From a virus: DNA of 43,697 bases. The notes under the pieces are model-generated. The model was not told where the DNA came from. It worked only from the letters and a program-made list of their open reading frames with translations, and did no database searches. A program made the position numbers and the translations under genes. The DNA lies in IMG/VR virus record IMGVR_UViG_3300009152_000078, positions 1 to 43,697 of that record. One strand, given 5' to 3'. Shown here in pieces: positions 35,586 through 43,697 of the stretch (position 1 is its first letter; every line of letters begins with the position of its first letter).

Positions 35586-35876
35586 CTACCTCACGATTGG
35601 TTTAAATGAGATAGCCGAAATGGCTTCTCCGTTGTCTCCAATAATATCATCAAAGCCAATAATATAAGTAAGATCAACACCACGTGGAGCAACAAAGCCT
35701 CGGGCGATTGCTGCTGCTTTGGCTGCTTGATTAACAGCGCTGGCGCCGATAGCACGCATCTTAGGTGCTTGTCCTGCGTTTACCGCACGAGCAAGAATAG
35801 AACCAACACTTTGTGGGTTACTACTTCCTGAGACTTTTAAGATATCGTCAATAGGTGTATGTAATTCTTGTGACAT
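35586..35876 (-). CDS. spoVS: SpoVS-like (Alba-fold) protein
   Basis: This 96-residue protein is a clear SpoVS-family member: DILKVSGSSNPQSVGSIL, MRAIGASAVNQAAKAAAIAR, GFVAPRGVDLTYIIGFDDI and ISAISFKPIVR. SpoVS is an Alba-like DNA/RNA-binding fold. In Bacillus it affects sporulation and septation; the role in phages is unknown. AGGAG precedes the ATG. Residue order and length are like chromosomal copies, so it was probably acquired from a host and kept. It may act on phage nucleoid or on host cell division. Confidence 0.85.
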   Translation of the reverse strand: MSQELHTPIDDILKVSGSSNPQSVGSILARAVNAGQAPKMRAIGASAVNQAAKAAAIARGFVAPRGVDLTYIIGFDDIIGDNGEAISAISFKPIVR

Positions 35877-35921
35877 TGTAGGACTCCTAATAGAACAAGG
35901 TATTTATATTGTTCACAAAGT

Positions 35922-36287
35922 TTAGGAGTAGTTTGCTTCCTTTAAGAGTTCAATCAGGTCATCTAAACGCATCACAACGTACGAATCACCCAGTGCTTTT
36001 TCCCCTTTACCTTTCCTCTTCACAACCAGCGCAGGAACAGCGTCATTTAAGCGCTTTGCTTGTTCTACAGTATCGTTGAGCCACCCACTGATATTGAAGG
36101 ACTTGTCATTCTTGCACTGAACGCAAACTTTCCTTTGAGTGTCTGGTCGCTGTATTCCATGCAAGTCTCCAGCATCTAGACCACCTGCAAGGGCTGTCCT
36201 GTGAGTATTGGGAAAACCGTTAGTGATGAAGTGATCACGAACCAGGACCTCATAGGAAGTACCTTTGGCTTTATTCTTGTTTCCCAT
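35922..36287 (-). CDS. Holliday junction resolvase-like nuclease (Hjc type)
   Basis: The 121 residues from ATG 36287 (MGNKNKAKGTSYEVLVRDHF) continue with GFPNTHRTALAGGLDAGDLHGI and RKVCVQCKNDKSFNISGWLND. E in SYEVLV, D in DAGD and the C-K/Q-x-K in VQCKND give the PD-(D/E)XK pattern of Hjc/Hjr resolvases and their actinophage relatives. It probably cuts branched recombination or replication DNA before packaging. A longer frame to 36359 is rejected because the 58-residue gene ends inside it. Confidence 0.75.
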   Translation of the reverse strand: MGNKNKAKGTSYEVLVRDHFITNGFPNTHRTALAGGLDAGDLHGIQRPDTQRKVCVQCKNDKSFNISGWLNDTVEQAKRLNDAVPALVVKRKGKGEKALGDSYVVMRLDDLIELLKEANYS

Positions 36288-36447
36288 TACCAAACTCCCA
36301 TTCCCAATCTTCGTAATGTGACAAGACATTAGCAATTTCGTAGAGGAAGGATGGCTCAAAATTAACTTGCACTCTGCCTTTTCCTTCTCTTATAACATCA
36401 GCCATAAGGCGGACAGTTTCACTTAGTGGCATTTCGTGTTCGGACAT
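36271..36447 (-). CDS. Small acidic hypothetical protein
   Basis: A 58-residue frame from ATG 36447, with GGAG 9 nt before it: MSEHEMPLSETVRLMADVIR, VQVNFEPSFLYEIANVLSHY, EDWEWEFGNGKQE. A single strand-helix layout and acidic end are visible. It lies 2 bp after the oxygenase gene and overlaps the resolvase by 17 bp. No family recognised. Confidence 0.55.
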   Translation of the reverse strand: MSEHEMPLSETVRLMADVIREGKGRVQVNFEPSFLYEIANVLSHYEDWEWEFGNGKQE

Positions 36448-36449
36448 AT

Positions 36450-37235
36450 CTACTCCGTGTATTTAGTAATGATTAGGTAACCTGTTTTTGTGCAATGTTT
36501 GTGAGGCATATTCTTAACACTTTTACGCACGAGAACACGTTGTAGCCAGCGGTCTGTCCCGTCATAACGGGCTTGAAAAGGTTTGCGTCCATGCACAGTT
36601 GTAGCGTTGTCAATGATAAGTAAGTCTCCTGTTTGAAGGATAACTTCTTTGGTGTGCTTCTCAATGGCTTTGTTTAGTTCTTCTAGTGCACCAACAGCAT
36701 CTTTCCAAAGTCCTACCATGACAGATTTATCGTATTTTAGTTGGTGAGTACCATCTGGACGTTCGTACAAAATGGCAATATCTTTTGGTTGGTCTGGTTC
36801 TCCGTTAGTTCTAAAACTTTCATCAACAGATGTGCGGAACCAAGGTTGTTTAAGTAGGTGTATGCAGTCGGCGCTTAGATCAGGAAGTATGTCTTCAATA
36901 TCAGCGTAAGTGGTTGCAGCAGCAGGGTCACCTCGTAAACACAAGAGTAAAACGTAGTCTGGAAGATATGGATGAAAGCATGTTTCAGTATGCAAATCTA
37001 AATTGATTTTAGAAGATGTAGAAATCTGTGAATACTCGGTTTTTTGATTTGGAAGAATGTTTTGAACAATACTTCCTTGCTGTTCTTGCAGGTACCCAAC
37101 GGGGTGCCCAAGGACATGAGCAATATTGAACAAAAGTTCATGTGCTGTAGGTGTAACCGAATCCGATAACACAGGCACCAAAGGCGTTGGGGGGATGTGC
37201 CCAAGGTATTGATGTTGAAGAAGGGCAATGGTCAT
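36450..37235 (-). CDS. TauD/clavaminate-synthase-like Fe(II)/2-oxoglutarate oxygenase
   Basis: This 261-residue protein has the oxygenase triad: DLHTETCFHPYLPDYVLLL gives H-x-E (about residue 82) and IIDNATTVHGRKPFQARYDG gives the distal His and the Arg region (LQRVLVRK). The fold type and H-T-E plus VHGRxxFxARYDGxDRWLQR match amino acid beta-hydroxylases such as AsnO/VioC (L-Asn or L-Arg). The substrate in this phage is unknown, and a free amino acid or a peptide residue are both possible. It overlaps the next gene by ATGA, amid recombination genes, which is unusual for a metabolic gene. Confidence 0.8.
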   Translation of the reverse strand: MTIALLQHQYLGHIPPTPLVPVLSDSVTPTAHELLFNIAHVLGHPVGYLQEQQGSIVQNILPNQKTEYSQISTSSKINLDLHTETCFHPYLPDYVLLLCLRGDPAAATTYADIEDILPDLSADCIHLLKQPWFRTSVDESFRTNGEPDQPKDIAILYERPDGTHQLKYDKSVMVGLWKDAVGALEELNKAIEKHTKEVILQTGDLLIIDNATTVHGRKPFQARYDGTDRWLQRVLVRKSVKNMPHKHCTKTGYLIITKYTE

Positions 37236-37768
37236 GGGAGGTAACGGGCTTGACGGCGCTCTTGTGGAGCCACACTGATACGTCTACTAAGTTCTCGGGA
37301 GAGCACTTGGGCGCTTCGCTCACATCTTTCAAATACTGAATCCACCATCTTGCGGTAAGCACGAGTAGTGAGGTGCGCTTCTTGTTGCTCAATCACACGG
37401 GGGTCAACATCACGGCGTGCTTTAGCAAGTGTGACGGTGTCACCTTTAGCGTTATCTCCCCATTGACCGATCAGTATCTGTGCTTCAATGATGCGGCAGT
37501 TGTTGGCTTGGCGCTCTTCGTCAATCTCTGCTGTAACTAACTCGGCTTTAGCGTAAGAAACCCACGCCATGAGTTCCCCGTAAAGGGACATAAGTTCAGC
37601 GTCGGATAACTCGTCCAGGTATTCGGGTAACTGTGGAATCTCCGATGTCGGGCGTGGTGGCAGTGTGAACTTCTTGCTGAACTGCGCTTGCGCTGTCGTT
37701 TGTGATTGTGATTGTGTCGGTGTTGTCTGTGTCAGTGGCTCTGGTCGTGTAATAGTTCGTGTTGTCAT
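37232..37768 (-). CDS. Hypothetical helical protein, start overlaps the Cas4-like gene
   Basis: This 178-residue protein starts MTTRTITRPEPLTQTTPTQS. The first ~50 residues are Thr/Gln-rich. Two helical blocks follow (ELSDAELMSLYGELMAWVSY, AKAELVTAEIDEERQANNC) and a basic end (RRISVAPQERRQARYL). Its first 173 bp are also the end of the Cas4-like gene in another frame. The conserved-looking part begins after residue 50, so a later start is possible. Probably a partner in the recombination module. Confidence 0.6.
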   Translation of the reverse strand: MTTRTITRPEPLTQTTPTQSQSQTTAQAQFSKKFTLPPRPTSEIPQLPEYLDELSDAELMSLYGELMAWVSYAKAELVTAEIDEERQANNCRIIEAQILIGQWGDNAKGDTVTLAKARRDVDPRVIEQQEAHLTTRAYRKMVDSVFERCERSAQVLSRELSRRISVAPQERRQARYLP

Positions 37769-38636
37769 TGTCTTCCTTCCAGCATGTCTTTTTGTGTGGG
37801 CATGTCTTGCATGTTTTGTGGTCTGAATCGTTCACCCATGCAGGACGCATAGGTGGGATAGATGAATCTAGCGCCTTGGTAACCGTTTCGCAAGCGGTCA
37901 AAATAGGATCTACTAACTCTTGCTGGAAATGCACTACAAACTCTTTTACGTCCTGGGTGGCTTTCCATTCATAGATAAAAACCATGGTGTGTATGCCCGT
38001 GCAGTACATGTAGAGCATGGCTTGTCGGACATGTGACGGGAAGGGTTGCCTAATGCGCTTCCACATCTCATCGGGGTTGCCGTCAGCATCTTTAAAGATG
38101 TCATAACTTTCGTAACGCACGGTGCCAGCGCCCACACTCTTTAGTTCAATCAAGAATGGTGGCTCTTTACCTGTGTCCACAATACCGTCAGCATGTCCAA
38201 GGATCCGATGGTATTCATTAGTGACGGGCACTTCCCGATATAGCGGATAAGGGATACCGCAACTTGGGCAGGCTTTAGGGGAGGTGTCTTCCCACTTGTG
38301 GTTACACACAGTACTTGAGCACTGCCACATACCTTTAAGAAAACCTAAGTCTTTAATCCAGTTCTGCCACTTGGAGTGGATGGAATGACCTTCAGCAAAT
38401 ACGTTTAAACGCTGAAAGCCAAACTTGTCTTCAATGCCTTTGTAGCCTTTGATGGTGTACCAAGATGAGCGTGGGCACCAATCTTTTTTAGAGATTTCAC
38501 TAGGGTGCAGATGCAGAGTATCACGGTTGGAATCAAGGCGTTGCTGAATAAGCAAACCTTGTACGAGAGGCACAACCTTACCTTTAGCAGTAAGCGCCTT
38601 CTTGTACTCTTGAAGGTGCCATGGTGTTTCAGTCAT
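37596..38636 (-). CDS. Cas4-like PD-(D/E)XK exonuclease with Fe-S cysteines
   Basis: This 346-residue protein is Cas4/RecB-like. DWCPRSSWY (about residue 52) supplies the first Fe-S Cys and KTCKTCPHKKTCW (about residue 283) the remaining three. The nuclease centre is GHADGIV (D) and FLIELKSVG (E-x-K), with a Q-x-x-x-Y helix (VRQAMLYMY). It has an extra zinc-ribbon insert (STVCNHKW, ACPSCGIP). It probably resects DNA ends for RecA-mediated recombination. The last ~55 residues are low complexity and overlap the next gene. No CRISPR array is present. Confidence 0.85.
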   Translation of the reverse strand: MTETPWHLQEYKKALTAKGKVVPLVQGLLIQQRLDSNRDTLHLHPSEISKKDWCPRSSWYTIKGYKGIEDKFGFQRLNVFAEGHSIHSKWQNWIKDLGFLKGMWQCSSTVCNHKWEDTSPKACPSCGIPYPLYREVPVTNEYHRILGHADGIVDTGKEPPFLIELKSVGAGTVRYESYDIFKDADGNPDEMWKRIRQPFPSHVRQAMLYMYCTGIHTMVFIYEWKATQDVKEFVVHFQQELVDPILTACETVTKALDSSIPPMRPAWVNDSDHKTCKTCPHKKTCWKEDNDNTNYYTTRATDTDNTDTITITNDSASAVQQEVHTATTPDIGDSTVTRIPGRVIRR

Positions 38637-38970
38637 TATTTAAACCACTCATTTCTAGGAAGTCATCTTCAGTAAGAACAACATAACGTCGGTTATGTAG
38701 GTCAAACTGTAATACAGGGAGCCTATCTTCCAGAATGGCACGCTCAATGAGTTCTGCAAGATCTTTGTGCTTAAGAGTTATCTGAGTTTCATTAGTCGTA
38801 AACTTGTTTTCAATGAGGATGTCAGCAGTGCGAACGTCATTCTTACGAAGCCAACCTGATCCTGAGCCAGCGTTGCGTGATCCCTTGTAGGACTTGGCAG
38901 AGCGTTGCTCTTGGCGCTTGGACTTCTTGTTGATCGCTTTGCGGTCTGTGCTGTCCCCACCAAAGATCAC
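38629..38970 (-). CDS. PD-(D/E)XK-like nuclease, possible junction resolvase
   Basis: The 113 residues begin MIFGGDSTDRKAINKKSKRQ. Basic residues and GSRNAGSGSGWLRKNDVRTA lead into DILIENKFTTNETQITLKHK. D-x-L-(I)-E-x-K fits the catalytic PD-(D/E)XK core, and RNAGSGSG is typical of small phage resolvase-like nucleases. GTG 38970 overlaps the RecA-like stop (GTGA). A role in branch resolution or end processing alongside RecA and the Cas4-like nuclease is likely. Confidence 0.65.
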   Translation of the reverse strand: MIFGGDSTDRKAINKKSKRQEQRSAKSYKGSRNAGSGSGWLRKNDVRTADILIENKFTTNETQITLKHKDLAELIERAILEDRLPVLQFDLHNRRYVVLTEDDFLEMSGLNND

Positions 38971-39983
38971 GCCAATCCAAACTTCTCAAAGACGGCTTTG
39001 GTGATCCCTTCACGAAGGGTTGTGTCTTCTCGCACGGACTGTAGGACTGCGTCTTTACCTTGCCAACGCTGTTCGCCATAAGAGTAGTAAGCGCCTGCAC
39101 GAGTAATCAAATCGTATGCAATGGCAATATTCACAACGTCTTTTGTAGTGTCAAAGTCACCACGATCAAATCCTTGCGTTGGCGCAAAGTAGTAATCCAC
39201 GACAGCCACTTGTTGTGGTCGGTAAGTCTTGTTCTTAATGGTACGAGCCTTGATGGTTTGACCTACGGTCTCATCTTTGGTTTTAATCCACTCGTCACGC
39301 TTTACTTCTACACGAGTGAAGTAATGGAAGTTCTTAGCCTTGCCACCTGGGGTCGTACGATTATCTCCGTACATCACGCCAATCTTTTCACGCCACTGGT
39401 TAATCATCAAGCCTGTGCACTCTCGTTCATCATGGATCAACGAACGCTTTTGTGCTTTAGAAGACTTACGGAAGAACTTACCTGTGAGTCGTGCACCTAA
39501 ACCAACAGTGAACTCTTCCATCATTTTCTCTGACTCATCACCAGGAACTAGCGCTGGAAGGGAGTCAATAACAATGAGGTCTACAGCACGATTGTCTAGC
39601 GTCTTGATAACGAGATCGTAAACGTGTTCCATGATGTTGGACTCAACAACCCACAAGCGATCAAGGTCTACACCAAGAGATTTGGCGTAGTCAGGGACGT
39701 ACTCTTCAGCAGCAACCCAAAGAGCGCAGAAGTCAGGGTTGAGTGCTTGGTTAGCCGCAATGGTCTTGTACGCAAGAGCGGTCTTACCTGACGATTCTTC
39801 TCCAATGATTTCACTCCACTGGTTAGCAGGCCAACCACCACCAAGCATCAAGTCAAAAGCAAGAATACCCGATGTAATGCGTGGCATTTCTTGGCGAACA
39901 TCACTTCCTTTTACGATATGTCCTTCGCCATACTTCTTGTTCATGGCATTGATGATTGATCTGAGGCTCTCGTAGTCTGACAT
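38967..39983 (-). CDS. RecA/UvsX-like recombinase
   Basis: This 338-residue protein has IIGEESSGKTALAYKTI (Walker A, GEESSGKT), VDLIVIDSLPALVP (Walker B) and GLMINQWREKIGVMYGDNRTTPGG (the RecA loop-2 region; RecA has GNPETTTGG). A KN-F-F/Y-like KAKNFHYFTRVEVKRDEW follows. Length is close to bacterial RecA. It would coat ssDNA and drive strand exchange in phage replication. Adjacent nuclease genes form a recombination cassette. Confidence 0.9.
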   Translation of the reverse strand: MSDYESLRSIINAMNKKYGEGHIVKGSDVRQEMPRITSGILAFDLMLGGGWPANQWSEIIGEESSGKTALAYKTIAANQALNPDFCALWVAAEEYVPDYAKSLGVDLDRLWVVESNIMEHVYDLVIKTLDNRAVDLIVIDSLPALVPGDESEKMMEEFTVGLGARLTGKFFRKSSKAQKRSLIHDERECTGLMINQWREKIGVMYGDNRTTPGGKAKNFHYFTRVEVKRDEWIKTKDETVGQTIKARTIKNKTYRPQQVAVVDYYFAPTQGFDRGDFDTTKDVVNIAIAYDLITRAGAYYSYGEQRWQGKDAVLQSVREDTTLREGITKAVFEKFGLA

Positions 39984-40382
39984 TTAAACGCTCCAACTTG
40001 ATTGATCGGCTTGTCCGTACTTACCATTCCAGCCACATTCAAAACAACGTGGTGCTGGCTGTGCCCCGTTGATCATACTGTTTGAACCACGTCCCACACG
40101 ACTAAAAACGTTTTTACTTCCGCATTCAGGACACGACATGTTTCCTTCTTTTCGTGCGGCTTCTCCGCCTTTCCAAAGTCTGATGGCATCGCCCATTCCA
40201 ATTTGTTCTGTAGGTTGTCGTTGTGGGTCAAGTAGTGCTTGACGCTCACCCTCTTGTAAAGGTCTGTGTGGTGGTGCCTCGGGCGTTGTAAAGCGCAAGG
40301 CTGGAGTAGTAGGTGGTGTTGCGTAAGTGCGTTCAGGAGTTGGTTTTTCTCCTGCAATCTTTTTTGCCCACCAATCACTCAT
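39984..40382 (-). CDS. Phage zinc-ribbon protein
   Basis: The 132 residues start MSDWWAKKIAGEKPTPERTY with a Pro/Thr-rich N-terminal half. They continue with MGDAIRLWKGGEAARKEG and a zinc ribbon (MSCPECGSKNVFSRVGRGSN, PRCFECGWNGKYGQ). CxxC repeats 24 residues apart with GW-N are typical. Similar proteins sit beside polA or recA in many actinophages. DNA or polymerase contact is likely but not shown. Confidence 0.7.
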   Translation of the reverse strand: MSDWWAKKIAGEKPTPERTYATPPTTPALRFTTPEAPPHRPLQEGERQALLDPQRQPTEQIGMGDAIRLWKGGEAARKEGNMSCPECGSKNVFSRVGRGSNSMINGAQPAPRCFECGWNGKYGQADQSSWSV

Positions 40383-40731
40383 ATTCTTCTCCTTCTAATT
40401 CAAACTGATCCAGCATGAGTAGGATCTTTTCTGACTCTATTAATTTATTTAGCAAAGCCATTCCAAAGACAGTGAACACCGAAATGATCTCTTCTTTGGG
40501 AGATATTAGTTTATCGGACTTTTCTAGAAAATCAGCAAACCAAAGGGAACCTTCGGTAATTTCACTGTAGACATCTGTAGCCATTAGCACTCCCCAACGT
40601 GACATTACGTCTGCGAGTTCTACGTCTTCAACATCTACTGATGGTGGTGAAAACCCCATTTGGTGGGCGTAAGTCTGTCCTTCAGAAACTGAAAGCATCA
40701 AATAGAAATTACGCTTATCAATATCGGTCAT
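40375..40731 (-). CDS. Acidic helical hypothetical protein
   Basis: The 118 residues from ATG 40731 (MTDIDKRNFYLMLSVSEGQT) include SPPSVDVEDVELADVMSRWG, SLWFADFLEKSDKLISPKEE and a C-terminal helix (LNKLIESEKILLMLDQFELE). The start overlaps the polymerase stop (TGATG). Acidic, mostly helical. No family recognised; position suggests a replication accessory protein. Confidence 0.55.
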   Translation of the reverse strand: MTDIDKRNFYLMLSVSEGQTYAHQMGFSPPSVDVEDVELADVMSRWGVLMATDVYSEITEGSLWFADFLEKSDKLISPKEEIISVFTVFGMALLNKLIESEKILLMLDQFELEGEEYE

Positions 40732-42812
40732 CACTTAGCGTCTGCCCAGTTGTGGGCAACATTGCAAGACACTCGTAAGGGCACCCCACGCAGGACTACC
40801 CCGTCTCCCATGGCTGTTATAAATTGCGGCATAATTATCTCCCAAGAATCTTCTGGTACTGCGGTCACGATTTCGTCGTGTACCTGAAGCAACATCTTAG
40901 TACCAGTTCCTTCTAAGGCTTTTTCAATGTCAATCATGGCTACTTTGCAAATGTCTGCGGCACTCCCCTGCACCACAGCATTAATAGCCTGTCTCTCGGC
41001 TCTGGAGCGCTTCTCATCGTCTAAGGACTTAATGTCGGGTAAACGGCGCCTGCGCCCTGTCAGGGTCTTTACGTAGCCTTTACCACGGGCTTGGGATATG
41101 ACATGGCGCTTCCATTGCGTAAGTCCCGAGAACTGCTCGTAATAGCGGTTAATCATGTACTTAGCCCGTTCTTCGGTAATACCCGTGGTACGGGATAACT
41201 TCTGATAACCACCGCCGTAGGCAGTAAGGAAGTTAACGCCCTTACCGATCTGACGTTCCTCACTGGTTACATCTTCTACGGGCTTTCCAAAGAGAAGTGC
41301 AGCAGCACCAGCATGAATGTCAATATCGTTGTTAAAGATGTGAATAAGTTCAGGGTCTTTAGAAAACATAGCCATAACACGGAGTTCAATTTGGTCATAG
41401 TCAGCAACCATCAAGGTGTATCCGTCGGGGGCAGTAAAAAGACTTCGGATACTGGACTCTCGTGGAATGTTCTGAAGGTTTGGGTTGGACGCAGACAAGC
41501 GACCAGTAGCGGTGCGATGCAAGTGGAAGGAAGGGTGCAAGCGTCCGTTGGTCAACTTAGGTAGTAGACCATCTACATATGTTGTTTTAAGTTTCTGCGT
41601 TTCAGACCAATCCAGGAGTAAGGTAATTGCAGGATGCTTTGACTCCAGCCGATGCAATGACTCTTCATCTACTGAAGGAGCGCCACCTTTGGTTTCTTTA
41701 AAGGGCTTTAAGCCAAGCCCACCTTCACGCTTCTTGTTAAACAAAAAAGCCTGCTTATGTTTTGTGGAGTCAGGGTTAAAGCCAATGGGTGCATACTTGG
41801 ACAAAGCAAGCAAGGTGTCTCGCATCTTGCCGTCCAACTCTGTTCCAAGGTGCTTAAGGCGTTGAGAGTCAACTGGGATGCCTTCGTTTTCCATCTGCAT
41901 CAACACACGAAGTACTTTGGAATCTTGCTCTACTACTCGGGTCAGATCATCTTGACTTTTGACGTACCCAGCCAAGCGCTCGTAGAGCATCCATGTCCAG
42001 CGTGCATCTAAGTGCACGTAGCGTGCAGCCATATCAAAGGGAACAGTATCAATAATCTTACCCAACTTGCCTTCGCTGGCGTATGGGTTTAGGTTGTCAT
42101 AATTGTGCTTAATCAAGTTCTCTAACGAGTAAGACATCAGGTTCTCGTTGATGGCATGCTGAAGCAACATTGTGTCCCGATATGGGCCTGGGGGTACTTC
42201 ACCGTAGTACTTGCTGATAGAACGGGCATCAAACTTTACGTTGTGACCAATCTTGGTAAGGTCACTAAAGAAGAGAGGCTTCAAAGCCTCAAACACAACA
42301 GAACGAGATAATTGAGTTGGTGGTTCTTCATATACAGCAGGAATGAAGTAACGAGCCTTTGCTGTGGACTCTTGCCCGTTCTTTAGTATCTTGCGGTAGC
42401 CCTCGGGTGGTGTAGTTGTACCATCACCAACTTCCTCGGGGCTAACTAAGAAACCTTGGCTATGCCCCATAGGGATAGCCCAAGAAATACCTGTGGTAGC
42501 AATGCCAATCCAAAAGACTTCGTTACGCAAAGGATCTAAGGCAAGCATCTTAAGGTAATCGCTTTCTACCTTTTCTCGTGCTTTGCGTGAGATGTCAGGA
42601 CTAGGGTTCTTCAATTTGGCGATGTGCTGTTTCCAATCCTTCTCAATATGCTCAAGCACATCGGGATGGCGAGAAAGGATGCCACGAGACTCAATGTCAA
42701 AGGCAAAAGCACCTGCCTCTTGGCAAGTTGTAATGATGGTTTGTATCTCATCAAGGGTAGACACAACACGGGGCGCTGGGCGCCCCGTGAGTGTTTCAGT
42801 AAGGAAAGTCAC
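40731..42812 (-). CDS. Family A DNA polymerase (Pol I-like) with 3'-5' exonuclease
   Basis: The 693 residues start at GTG 42812 (MTFLTETLTGRPAPRVVSTL). GAFAFDIESRG (D-x-E) and KIGHNVKFDARSI mark the 3'-5' exonuclease. Polymerase motifs are ATGRLSASNPNLQNIPRES, VADYDQIELRVMAMF (A), RQIGKGVNFLTAYGGG (B, O-helix) and LLQVHDEIV (C). The position equal to E. coli Phe762 is Phe (VNF). There is no 5'-3' exonuclease domain, so this is a phage replicative version. Phe or Tyr at that site has been linked to lytic phages (established for viral metagenomes). It follows the ssDNA-binding-like gene by 3 bp. Confidence 0.95.
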   Translation of the reverse strand: MTFLTETLTGRPAPRVVSTLDEIQTIITTCQEAGAFAFDIESRGILSRHPDVLEHIEKDWKQHIAKLKNPSPDISRKAREKVESDYLKMLALDPLRNEVFWIGIATTGISWAIPMGHSQGFLVSPEEVGDGTTTPPEGYRKILKNGQESTAKARYFIPAVYEEPPTQLSRSVVFEALKPLFFSDLTKIGHNVKFDARSISKYYGEVPPGPYRDTMLLQHAINENLMSYSLENLIKHNYDNLNPYASEGKLGKIIDTVPFDMAARYVHLDARWTWMLYERLAGYVKSQDDLTRVVEQDSKVLRVLMQMENEGIPVDSQRLKHLGTELDGKMRDTLLALSKYAPIGFNPDSTKHKQAFLFNKKREGGLGLKPFKETKGGAPSVDEESLHRLESKHPAITLLLDWSETQKLKTTYVDGLLPKLTNGRLHPSFHLHRTATGRLSASNPNLQNIPRESSIRSLFTAPDGYTLMVADYDQIELRVMAMFSKDPELIHIFNNDIDIHAGAAALLFGKPVEDVTSEERQIGKGVNFLTAYGGGYQKLSRTTGITEERAKYMINRYYEQFSGLTQWKRHVISQARGKGYVKTLTGRRRRLPDIKSLDDEKRSRAERQAINAVVQGSAADICKVAMIDIEKALEGTGTKMLLQVHDEIVTAVPEDSWEIIMPQFITAMGDGVVLRGVPLRVSCNVAHNWADAK

Positions 42813-42815
42813 GGC

Positions 42816-43582
<767 letters not shown>

Positions 43583-43584
43583 CT

Positions 43585-43648
43585 AAATGTTTGGTTGGCC
43601 GGATGTGTTAACCGGCAACACCAAACTCCGCAGCGAGGAGACCGGTTG
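43585..43648 (-). promoter_or_regulatory. leuA attenuator region (bacterial)
   Basis: Downstream of the leader peptide, CCTCGCTGCGG can pair with CCGTAGCGAGG inside the leader. GCCGG-N9-CCGGC can form a further hairpin close to the leuA start. The competing pairs fit transcription or translation attenuation controlled by leucine. Confidence 0.6.
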
Positions 43649-43693
43649 TTAGGCCTCGCTACGGCGGATAAGGAGGAGTCCGCGGAGCTTCAT
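43649..43693 (-). CDS. leuA leader peptide
   Basis: A 14-residue frame (MKLRGLLLIRRSEA) with four Leu codons of 14, three of them adjacent (CTC CTC CTT). Leader peptides of this kind control leuA by ribosome stalling when charged tRNA-Leu is scarce, as known in actinobacteria. It belongs to the non-phage end of the window. Confidence 0.75.
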   Translation of the reverse strand: MKLRGLLLIRRSEA

Positions 43694-43697
43694 AAGG

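Overview
The window is most of the non-packaging part of a double-stranded DNA tailed phage of an actinobacterium, probably an uncultured freshwater or aquatic lineage. Evidence: two WhiB-type iron-sulfur regulators, a SpoVS-like protein, DUF2786, DUF932 and DUF6378 proteins, tail-fibre genes, a holin-like gene of the actinophage type, and a phage replication module (family A DNA polymerase, RecA-like recombinase, Cas4-like nuclease, Holliday junction resolvase-like protein). Host assignment is inference. No terminase, portal, capsid, tape measure, integrase, primase or tRNA gene is visible, so the genome continues outside the window.

Layout. (1) 1-5.6 kb, minus strand: tail fibres, a baseplate/tip-like protein, a small membrane protein, and a large secreted Thr-rich surface protein split by a frameshift. 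(2) 5.7-11.8 kb, mostly minus strand: small accessory genes, many with a -10 hexamer exactly 6 nt before the start codon, which suggests leaderless mRNAs. They include an ADP-ribosyltransferase-like protein, two ParB-fold proteins, two 'MARY' paralogues, zinc ribbons and a holin. Plus-strand insertions carry a PhyH-type oxygenase with a methyltransferase, and a winged-helix protein. (3) 11.76-12.8 kb: non-coding divergence region with two perfect TTATCCACA boxes, 16-bp iterons and large inverted repeats, the best candidate replication origin. (4) 12.8-24.8 kb, plus strand: about 26 mostly small, acidic or Cys-rich genes around a SNF2 helicase. (5) 24.8-42.8 kb, minus strand: glycosyltransferase, lysozyme-like protein, nucleotide-metabolism genes, a run of small basic or disordered proteins, SpoVS, an amino-acid-hydroxylase-like oxygenase, and the recombination/replication module ending in PolA and a truncated phage protein.

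The most striking feature lies in region 4. Eleven gene starts are preceded by the same RNA-like module: usually three consecutive hairpins (P1-P2-P3), then a short hairpin (P4) that presents the Shine-Dalgarno sequence as stem-CCT[GAGG]AGG-stem. The stems differ between copies by compensatory changes while the architecture stays constant. This resembles in principle the start-associated and extended start-associated sequences of cluster K mycobacteriophages, but the sequence and the hairpin are different. I do not recognise it as a described element.

The last ~520 bp (43172-43697) are not phage. They are the 5' end of a bacterial leuA with its leucine-rich leader peptide and attenuator, joined in mid-gene to a phage gene truncated at its 5' end. 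This looks like an assembly chimera, and it should be trimmed before interpretation.
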